47,971 nt of DNA from an uncultured bacterium (GTDB lineage: Bacteria > Cyanobacteriota > Vampirovibrionia > Obscuribacterales > Obscuribacteraceae). The notes under the pieces are model-generated. The model was not told the DNA's origin. It searched no databases and saw only the letters and a list, made by a program, of their open reading frames with translations. Positions 41,283-47,971 of the stretch are shown here, one piece after another (the first letter of the stretch is position 1; every line of letters starts with the position of its first letter). The DNA is taken from contig CAJXZK010000003.1 of assembly GCA_913063055.1 (NCBI GenBank), positions 1 to 47,971 on the forward strand. Reading direction: 5' to 3'. Made by a program: the position numbers and the translations under genes.

Positions 41283-42200
41283 TTAGTTGCGAAATGGTGC
41301 TATGTCAAATACTTCGTGACTGACCGATTTGATTTTAATCTCGTCTTGTTCTGCTTTCTTTAATTGACCAGCTTTGCGGTAAGCGTTGGCGCGCTTCGCA
41401 TACAATTTTGTCACTATGTTGGGGATGCGTTCTATTTCTAGGGTGTAGTCAGCGGCTGCGGCATTGTAATCTTTTAAAATCATGTAGGCATCACCGCGCA
41501 TTTCGCGCACCTTACTCATTTTGGGTTTAATTTTTAGGCAGTAGGTAAAATGCTCCACTGCTTCTTTGCCTTTGCCTAGCTTTAAATAGAGCGTGCCGAT
41601 TATGCGGGCCGTGTTAGTGTCATAGCGCTCTGGGTGACCCTTGAGATAGCCGAGTGCATCTGCTAATGCCAAATCTGGCTTCAACATTGACTCGTAGGCG
41701 TGGCTGCGCAGGAGCATATAGTTAGAAGTTAGTGGCGTACCCAAGTTAATGGCTGCGGTGTAATCTTTGGCTGCTGTTTCATCATCTAAAGTGTTTTCGC
41801 ATAGCCTGGCGTGCAGAAGAAGTGGATCGACCTGCTTTGGATCTAGTTTTATTGCCTTTGCTGAATCTTCTAGGGCCTCTTCATAGCGCACTAGAGCGGT
41901 TAAGGCCGAGGCTCGGCGATAGTATAGCTTCCAGTTCGTTTGACAGGCTTTGATTTGCTTTGTGGTTTCAGCTACTTCTTGCTTGGCTCTTTCTTTAAGA
42001 CGCTCTTCGGCGCTTATTTGAGCTATAAGTTGTGGTGCGTTTATGGATTTTCTTTGCTGCTTACTTATATTGTTAGCAAAACTATTTTCGGTGCTGTTGC
42101 TCAGGGCTGACACCATGAGGAGCATTAGACCTGCATGTTTGCAGCTTTGCCTATTGCTCTTGTGGTGAGGAATTCTGTTCATGAAGCCGTTGATTCTCAC
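41283..42200 (-). CDS. Exported TPR protein (third gene of kinase operon)
   Basis: 305 aa from GTG 42200, or 299 from ATG 42182. Hydrophobic signal region CKHAGLMLLMVSALSNS, cleavage near SFANN. About five TPRs (YYRRASALTALVRYEEALED, YCLKIKPKMSKVREMRGDAY). It begins 1-20 bp after the stop of the larger TPR gene and completes a kinase-TPR-TPR gene set. Partner unknown. Confidence 0.8.
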   Translation of the reverse strand: MRINGFMNRIPHHKSNRQSCKHAGLMLLMVSALSNSTENSFANNISKQQRKSINAPQLIAQISAEERLKERAKQEVAETTKQIKACQTNWKLYYRRASALTALVRYEEALEDSAKAIKLDPKQVDPLLLHARLCENTLDDETAAKDYTAAINLGTPLTSNYMLLRSHAYESMLKPDLALADALGYLKGHPERYDTNTARIIGTLYLKLGKGKEAVEHFTYCLKIKPKMSKVREMRGDAYMILKDYNAAAADYTLEIERIPNIVTKLYAKRANAYRKAGQLKKAEQDEIKIKSVSHEVFDIAPFRN

Positions 42201-42201
42201 T

Positions 42202-43761
42202 CTAATAGTCTATCAATGCTTTACCAAAAGAATCGGCCTTGGTTTGGTCGCTTTCGGCTGCCCTCGTGTTTCCCATCTTCTCATGAATTTTGGCACGGTT
42301 GCGATAGAGAATTGGCTGCTTCGGTTTCAGTTCAATGGCGTTATTCATATCCGAGAGCGCTTTATCGGGTTGGTTGAGAGCTAGATAGGCTTGGGCTCTA
42401 TCGGCATAAGTCTGACTGTCTAAGGGGAAGTTCTTCAGCTCCGCGCTAAAGGCTTGCACTGCTTCTTCTAGTCGACCTTGATCTACCAAGGCCTTGCCTA
42501 AGTTGCGATAGGCATGAAGGTTCTTAGGGCTTTTGCTGGCTATTCGTGAATAGTCGCTGATAGCCTTCTCTGATAACCTAATTCTTCGATAGGCCTCTGC
42601 CCTCTCGACATAGAGTCTTTCAAGATTTTGGTCTATTGCAATAGCTTTTGTATAGTCTTCAATTGCTTCGCTGACTTTGTTGTCGAGCATGAGCATGTTT
42701 GCTCTGCCTTCGTATGTGGTGGCGGTTCTGTCCCCTAGTTTAATTGCTTTCGTGTAGTCTGCCAGGGCTGGTTTGTTATAGGTGAGAAAAGCATTTAGCT
42801 TGGCCCGTAGAGTGTAGGGCCAGTAGTCTCTGCTGTACTGTGCCACTAGTTTGTCGCAGCGCTCGAGGCAGTGCTTGTCTGCGCATTGAGTAAATTTTTG
42901 GAACTCTCGACCGATGCAGTGGTCCAGCATTGCGCACGATTCTGAGTCTTTGCCTGACAGCTTATAGGCCTTGCTTGCAGCTGAATGCATGCCGTCTATG
43001 TAGTTCAGATCACTGTTCGTGTGAAATAGAGTTTTATAAAACCTCGGATCCTTTCCGTTTAGCTTGATGGCCTTGGTAAGGTCTTGTCGCGCTAAATTGT
43101 TTTTGCCAACACTATGTAAATATTCACCACGACGCCAATATCTATTAGCATTATTGCTATCCGCGCTGATAGCGCGTCCGAATTCTTCTATTGCTTCCTT
43201 GGGCTTCTTCCATGCGGCGTAGGTCTCTGCCTTAATCTCGTAGACGACGGCCTTATCTTCGTAGCCGAGTGCCAAAGCTCTATTTGCGCTTTCAATACTC
43301 TCTTTGAAGCGGCCTGCTAGCCGCAGGCTATTGGCTCGGTTGGCGAAAACGTGAGGGTGTGGACGTTTCGCTAGCGAGAGATCGTCATAAGCTAGTTGGG
43401 CTTTATAGTCGCCTGCCGTTTCAAACACTTCAGCGATTTGGAAGTAGCACGTGGCTTCGTCAAATTTTTTGAGCATTTCGGCAATCAGTAGTTTAGATCG
43501 CCCCTTTTGCCCTAGTTTATCGGTGAGGTAGACTCGGGCTGCATACGGTCTACTTTCGTTTGGATGGGCCTTTATATTAGCCTCTTGTTCAGCAAGAGCT
43601 TGCTTTAGATCTTCTGTTGTTTGCGATTTTAGTGCTTTCAACAGCAAAGGGGTTTTCTCATTGCTGCTGTGGCTTTCTAAGGCACAGAAAGAGAGTAGTA
43701 TCGGCAGAACTAATGATGCACACGACCATCGTGAGCGCAGAGAATAAGTAGATCTATTCAT
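42202..43761 (-). CDS. Exported TPR-repeat protein (second gene of kinase operon)
   Basis: 519 aa. Signal peptide WSCASLVLPILLSFCALESH. About 12 TPRs across the protein, many of the canonical form AIEDYTKAIAIDQNLERLYV and KALSDMNNAIELKPKQPILY. The repeats resemble each other, indicating internal expansion. Starts 3 bp after the kinase stop and is probably translationally coupled. It may present or receive signals for the neighbouring kinase, but this is inferred from position only. Confidence 0.88.
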   Translation of the reverse strand: MNRSTYSLRSRWSCASLVLPILLSFCALESHSSNEKTPLLLKALKSQTTEDLKQALAEQEANIKAHPNESRPYAARVYLTDKLGQKGRSKLLIAEMLKKFDEATCYFQIAEVFETAGDYKAQLAYDDLSLAKRPHPHVFANRANSLRLAGRFKESIESANRALALGYEDKAVVYEIKAETYAAWKKPKEAIEEFGRAISADSNNANRYWRRGEYLHSVGKNNLARQDLTKAIKLNGKDPRFYKTLFHTNSDLNYIDGMHSAASKAYKLSGKDSESCAMLDHCIGREFQKFTQCADKHCLERCDKLVAQYSRDYWPYTLRAKLNAFLTYNKPALADYTKAIKLGDRTATTYEGRANMLMLDNKVSEAIEDYTKAIAIDQNLERLYVERAEAYRRIRLSEKAISDYSRIASKSPKNLHAYRNLGKALVDQGRLEEAVQAFSAELKNFPLDSQTYADRAQAYLALNQPDKALSDMNNAIELKPKQPILYRNRAKIHEKMGNTRAAESDQTKADSFGKALIDY

Positions 43762-43764
43762 CCG

Positions 43765-46401
43765 CTAGAATCCTTCCTCATCTTCGCATATGACTGGTGG
43801 TCTAATAGATTTTAGCGACTGGCGGTCGGCTAATATCCTCAAGCTTTCGCGCTGCGCTTGTCTAATTGCTTCAGTGTTGGTGGGATCGAATTCTTTGTTG
43901 AATTGCGCAATTTTTTGCCAGATTACCCCCTTAAATTGAGTGTCATGATAAGTCGGGTCCGCCATTGCCAGGGCAGTGCTGAGGTTGGACATTATTCTTT
44001 GTTTGAGCGCACTAGTAGTTGCGCTGTCTGAACTTTTGGGCGATTTCTCTGCGGCTTTAAGTTTAAGTTCGTAGAAATAAGCCAGTGAATAATGCAGCCT
44101 GGGCAAGAGTTCGGCACGAATTGAAGGGGCTACGTCCCCTACCGGTGCCGATGGTTCGTGGTCCGTCTGACTAGCCATTAGTCTTACTAGGATATCTGTT
44201 ATGGCAATGGCTTTGTCCACCTGCCCCGACTTGGCCAGAGCCATGGCCAAATTCGCTCGCAATATGTAACGGTCTAGAACTAGGCCATTCCTTCCCCTTC
44301 CTGTTATTTGAGTGAAATTGGTATCAGCTTTTTCCAGAACAGTGGCTGCCTCTTTGTACTGTCCGGCCGCTAGTAGAGCTGATCCAAGGGCCGCTTGTAT
44401 TTTCGTCGCCATGTGCGCTGGTAGTGGGCTAGCGCTAGAATTATTGGCTTCTTTGTACAACTCCTTAAGTTGCGCGATAGCTTCTGCTCTGAGCTTTTTC
44501 GCCTCATCCATACTGCCAGTACCGCCTTGAGGGTAAGCGAATGTGGAATTGCTGAGGGCGCTATGAAGCTGCAGCACCAAGCCATTATGAGGGCCGGCCA
44601 GGCAGTAGGCCAGCTTGAGTTTTAGTATGGCACTGTCGGCTCTATGCTCTTTAGAGGCACTCAGAACTGGAGCGGCCAGTCGATAACTGTCAGCAGCTTG
44701 GGCGAGTAGGCCTGAATCCATTAGGCAGTCACCGCGCCAGTTGTTAACTTCTGCTCGTTTTGTGGCATCGAGGTTTGGGTGCTGTAGTACCTGGTCGTAC
44801 AGGTTTAGGGCTCGATTGATATCGCCACTTTGTTGCAGATGACGAGCGTAATAGATTATTTGACCTGGGGGCACAGAAGCGAGAGGCTTGCCTTCAATAT
44901 CTTTCACAGCCAGGTCTAGAAAATGCAACCTCTCACTGTAAGATGGCGCGATTGATGGTATTGCACTCCACAAGAATTCGTCACTGTCAATGCTGGCAAT
45001 CAAGCGGGCGCCTTTGCTCTCAGGTTGGTATAAGTGTCGCACCAGTGATGGCAGGACGCGACCATCATGTTGTAGTGGCGTTTGGGTGTTCCAATTTTTT
45101 GCTTTATCGCTATAGCTGACGTTGTCTACTCTTATGGGCTTTCCCTCAAGGCCAAATGGCACGCCCGCGATATGCCCCATTGATTGCATCTGCTCTTGAG
45201 TTGGCTTTTGTCCTGAATTGAGGAAGTTGAACATCATTAGTGAGCAGGTCACCACCGATAGCAGTCCCACCGCAGCATAAGTGGCAAGTCGCACTGGAGC
45301 TGGCGCATCGGCTTTCTGCTTTGTCTTGCCAACGGCGGTTTTTTTCATGAAAGATAAATTGCCGATATTGCCGTGCAACATGATATTTATGTCGCTCTGC
45401 ATTGCTTCTGCGCTGGCGTAGCGGTCTCTTGGTTCTCTCGCCATTGCCTTAGCGATAAAGCCGTCCAGTACGCTGGCTGATACTTTGCCCGAGGGAGTTC
45501 CGCTTAATTTTGGTGGCTTTTCTGAAATATGCATGTGCAAGACGCGCAGTAAATTGTCTGCCTGATAGGGGGGATGGCCTTCTAGCAGTTCGTAGAAGAG
45601 GCAGCCGAGTGAGTAGATGTCACTGCGACAGTCAATTGGATCACCCAGGCATTGTTCGGGGCTCATGAAGTGCGGGCTGCCGAACATGTCGCCTGTACGA
45701 GTTAAGACACTAGTGTCGTTGACGATATTGAGCTTGGCGATGCCGAAGTCTACGACCTGCACCACTGGCTTGCTGTCTTTGTCAAAGCAAATCATTATGT
45801 TGCTGGGCTTGATATCGCGATGCACTATCTCTTGCGAGTGGGCGTGGGCCAGAGCCGACAGGGTTTGACTGACGATGCTTAATGAGTCTTCCAGTGAAAA
45901 CTTGTGTTTGGCTTCGAGCAGTTGGGCCAGTGATCGCCCGGCGACCAAATCCATAACGAGGTAAGGTTCACCTTCGTTGTCGACGCCGTAGTCGCGCAGT
46001 CTAACAATATTGCTATGGTCTAATTTGCTGATGGCAACTGCTTCTTGCTTAAATCGCTTCAAAATGTTGGCATCTTTTGTGCGCGGCTGGGCTAACAGTT
46101 TCACTGCTACTTCTTTGTTTAACTCCAGGTGTTTGGCGCGGTAAACCGTACTCATGCCGCCCTCTCCAATGCGCTCAAGCAACTCATAATGCTCGGCAAT
46201 GATGCGTCCAATGGCGCCGTCGGCGGCGTTATGGGGCGATGCCTCAGGGTTTGTCGCGTCAATCGAGCGAGAAGACTGACTAGCAGTCGTCTCGGGAGCG
46301 TCATTGGGGGCTGCCTCTGCTGCTTCCGAATCTAAAGAATGGTCGTCCACCACAAGCTTCGCTTGCTGAGGAATTGCTTCCTTGTCGCGGGTGGGTTTCA
46401 T
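43765..46401 (-). CDS. Membrane Ser/Thr protein kinase with C-terminal TPR-like region
   Basis: 878-aa eukaryotic-like kinase of the PknB type. A disordered Ala/Ser/Pro-rich N-terminus (1-65) precedes the kinase domain (about 71-345): glycine loop GEGGMST, K101, HRDIKPSN with D196, VVDFG with D218, and activation segment ending SPEQ. Membrane helix about 371-394 (RLATYAAVGLLSVVTCSLMM). The outer part (400-878) holds TPR-like helical repeats (INRALNLYDQVLQHPNLDAT, QYKEAATVLEKADTN). First gene of an operon with two exported TPR proteins. Substrates unknown. Confidence 0.92.
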   Translation of the reverse strand: MKPTRDKEAIPQQAKLVVDDHSLDSEAAEAAPNDAPETTASQSSRSIDATNPEASPHNAADGAIGRIIAEHYELLERIGEGGMSTVYRAKHLELNKEVAVKLLAQPRTKDANILKRFKQEAVAISKLDHSNIVRLRDYGVDNEGEPYLVMDLVAGRSLAQLLEAKHKFSLEDSLSIVSQTLSALAHAHSQEIVHRDIKPSNIMICFDKDSKPVVQVVDFGIAKLNIVNDTSVLTRTGDMFGSPHFMSPEQCLGDPIDCRSDIYSLGCLFYELLEGHPPYQADNLLRVLHMHISEKPPKLSGTPSGKVSASVLDGFIAKAMAREPRDRYASAEAMQSDINIMLHGNIGNLSFMKKTAVGKTKQKADAPAPVRLATYAAVGLLSVVTCSLMMFNFLNSGQKPTQEQMQSMGHIAGVPFGLEGKPIRVDNVSYSDKAKNWNTQTPLQHDGRVLPSLVRHLYQPESKGARLIASIDSDEFLWSAIPSIAPSYSERLHFLDLAVKDIEGKPLASVPPGQIIYYARHLQQSGDINRALNLYDQVLQHPNLDATKRAEVNNWRGDCLMDSGLLAQAADSYRLAAPVLSASKEHRADSAILKLKLAYCLAGPHNGLVLQLHSALSNSTFAYPQGGTGSMDEAKKLRAEAIAQLKELYKEANNSSASPLPAHMATKIQAALGSALLAAGQYKEAATVLEKADTNFTQITGRGRNGLVLDRYILRANLAMALAKSGQVDKAIAITDILVRLMASQTDHEPSAPVGDVAPSIRAELLPRLHYSLAYFYELKLKAAEKSPKSSDSATTSALKQRIMSNLSTALAMADPTYHDTQFKGVIWQKIAQFNKEFDPTNTEAIRQAQRESLRILADRQSLKSIRPPVICEDEEGF

Positions 46402-46575
46402 GACAAATTGGTCCTTAGTAAGCCTGCACTATATGTGCCCGCTTTGCTAGATTATTAGCTAGCTGACCGTTTGGGGAGTTAATCTGGCTAGCCAAGGGGA
46501 AGTCCAAATTTATTAGCCCTCCTAATTAGTAAATCTATAGATGTTAAAGTAGTGTTTCGCGAAAGGCGATGCTGC

Positions 46576-47971
46576 ATGCTGGCAATGGAGATGACAGTGA
46601 AAATTGTTCCAAGTTTTGCTCATAGTCTTGCTCTCAGCTTAGCCCTGCTAGTGATTCCTACCACTGGTATTGGTCTTGCTGGTTTGCCGCCGGCCTTTGC
46701 TTCTGAGCCCCCTTATGCCAAGTTGCTAGAAAAGGGCGAACGTAGTCTGAAGAAAAAAGACTATGAGAACGCTGTGGCCACTTTCACTAAAGTTCTCAAG
46801 GACCATCCGGGAGTCTACGAGGCTTACCTCAGTCGAGCGGCCGCTCGCAGTGAGTTGAAAGACAACGATGGTGCCCTTGCTGACTACGAACAGGCGCTTA
46901 AAGCTAACCCCAATGTCGTAGAAATTTATCTTCAGCGTGGCGAGCTTTTGGCTCGTCTTGGCGAGAAAGATGCGGCTGTACGTGATTACGGCGAAGTCTT
47001 GCGCCTTGACCCCAAAGATATGCGAGCCTTGCTATTGCGGGCTCAGGCTTTGAAGGAGAGTGGTGATTTTGCTGGCGCAGCAAAAGACTATGACCAATAT
47101 CTCAAATTTAATTCCAGTTCGCTTCCTGTACGTAGAGAGCGGGCTGAGTGCAAGCTGCAGGTCAATGCCTACAACGAAGCCATTGCCGATTACGAGTATA
47201 TTCTCAAGAAAGGCGGCAGCAAAGAGTTTGACGTGCACTATGAGTGGGGTGAAGCATTAAAGCTCAAAGGTGATACCAAGGGCGCCACCGATCAGTTTAA
47301 TCAAGCGATTGCCTATTATTCAAAGAACCTCTCTCGCTCGCAGAAGAAAGGTCTAGACTATGTTTATCGTGGCATGGCTTATTACCAGCTTTCTCAATTG
47401 GAGAAAGCTCTCAGTGATTTAGAAAATGGCGTGCGATTGTTGCCAGAAAATGCCATGGCGCAAGCACGATTGGCCCATGTGCAGTTGGCCAAAGGTGACA
47501 GCACTGCTGCTCTGGGCCATCTTGACGCCGCTCTCAAGATTAACCCTAGTCTGCAGGGAGCCTTAGTGGATCGTGCCACTATCAAAGTTGCTCAGGGCAG
47601 CTATGAAGATAGCAAAGCCGATCTCGATAAAGCTCTGCAGACTACTCGTAACGCTGAAGGCCTTTACTCTCGCGCTATGACGCTGCTTGCCTTGGGGGAC
47701 GTCGGCGGCGCTGCCGATGACCTGAGCGAAGCTAACAAGCTTAACCCCGCTCTGATGGAAAGCAAGCGCAAAGAGCTCGCTGCAAAAATTGAGACTGGCT
47801 CTGGAACGGGTGCCAACGCTGATCAGGCTGTTAACTACAGTCGCTTGGCACTGTTTGATTTAGCTGTAGGTGATCTCAGCTCGGCAGAGCGACTGGTGCG
47901 GCAATCGATTAAGCTTGGCCAGGGTAAAGGCGGTACTGCTAGCGGTGCCAATAGCCTTTTGCTGCTTGGCC
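46576..47971 (+). CDS. Exported TPR protein, 3' end outside window
   Basis: Missing from the ORF track because it has no stop in the window. I translated it as open from 46576 to the edge (at least 465 aa). Possible starts are ATG 46576 (AAAGG nine bases upstream), ATG 46585 and 46591, and GTG 46597 (GGAG six bases upstream). A signal peptide (SLALSLALLVIPTTGIGLAG, cleavage near AFASE) is followed by at least ten TPRs (YENAVATFTKVLKDHPGVYE, AAVRDYGEVLRLDPKDMRAL). Divergent from the kinase operon, 174 bp away. Confidence 0.88.
   Translation, partial: MLAMEMTVKIVPSFAHSLALSLALLVIPTTGIGLAGLPPAFASEPPYAKLLEKGERSLKKKDYENAVATFTKVLKDHPGVYEAYLSRAAARSELKDNDGALADYEQALKANPNVVEIYLQRGELLARLGEKDAAVRDYGEVLRLDPKDMRALLLRAQALKESGDFAGAAKDYDQYLKFNSSSLPVRRERAECKLQVNAYNEAIADYEYILKKGGSKEFDVHYEWGEALKLKGDTKGATDQFNQAIAYYSKNLSRSQKKGLDYVYRGMAYYQLSQLEKALSDLENGVRLLPENAMAQARLAHVQLAKGDSTAALGHLDAALKINPSLQGALVDRATIKVAQGSYEDSKADLDKALQTTRNAEGLYSRAMTLLALGDVGGAADDLSEANKLNPALMESKRKELAAKIETGSGTGANADQAVNYSRLALFDLAVGDLSSAERLVRQSIKLGQGKGGTASGANSLLLLG

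Noticed and set aside
1-47971. tRNA, rRNA or riboswitch
   Set aside because: No cloverleaf, rRNA or recognised riboswitch core was seen by eye. A covariance-model search would be needed to exclude small RNAs.

Overview
The window looks like a chromosomal segment from a non-photosynthetic, free-living or sediment/sludge-type bacterium. Dense TPR proteins, a Ser/Thr kinase with C-terminal TPR-like repeats, kinesin-light-chain-like TPRs, LRR/HEAT/LRV repeat proteins, an EF-hand protein, an Rcp1-like receiver and a DUF6745-like protein together resemble Melainabacteria (Obscuribacterales-like, phylum Cyanobacteriota). That assignment is a judgement from gene content and style, not from a marker gene. 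GC looks near 50 %. No rRNA, tRNA, CRISPR array, insertion sequence or phage module was seen.

Layout. 1-4.2 kb: sensor histidine kinase (cut by the window edge), two paralogous OmpR-type regulators and a HEAT-like protein. 4.2-8.5 kb: EF-hand protein, CE1/PHB-depolymerase-like esterase, HI0933-like flavoprotein and a small unknown protein. 8.5-13.4 kb: Rieske oxygenase, orphan DNA methyltransferase, IPT/TIG protein, TPR and LRR exported proteins. 13.6-15.5 kb: a three-gene operon of two PaaA/PaaC-like ferritin-fold proteins and a 2x[4Fe-4S] ferredoxin. 15.7-20.8 kb: DinB-like protein, SDR plus FMN-binding protein pair, a large protein with a PI3/4-kinase-like C-terminus, an aldo/keto reductase. 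20.8-25.5 kb: an exported oxalate-decarboxylase-like bicupin divergent from an FdhF/YdeP-type molybdoenzyme and fdhD, which on paper forms an oxalate to formate to CO2 route. 25.6-31.9 kb: aldo/keto reductase, SAF-like membrane protein, Phd/VapC toxin-antitoxin pair with a clear operator, HEAT protein, HtrA-like protease, DUF6745-like pair. 32.1-33.2 kb: an exported thioredoxin-like protein read in one frame through a single in-frame TGA. 33.4-42 kb: hybrid kinase-receiver-LRV protein, D-threonine-aldolase-like enzyme, TPR proteins, lipoprotein, VOC protein, GNAT. 41.3-48 kb: operon of Ser/Thr kinase and two TPR proteins, and a divergent TPR gene running off the window (absent from the supplied ORF track).

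The most interesting signal is the in-frame TGA at 32907-32909. The frame is open for 96 codons before it (signal peptide plus thioredoxin-like start) and for 268 sense codons after it. The TGA lies where a thioredoxin-like redox cysteine would be expected. A perfect 6-bp stem with a 6-nt loop lies 17 nt downstream, within the geometry known for bacterial SECIS elements. A selenoprotein is therefore a serious hypothesis, with nonsense mutation or base error as the alternatives. A second theme is short imperfect tandem repeats of period 13-16 bp, found in several intergenic gaps and inside one signal peptide.
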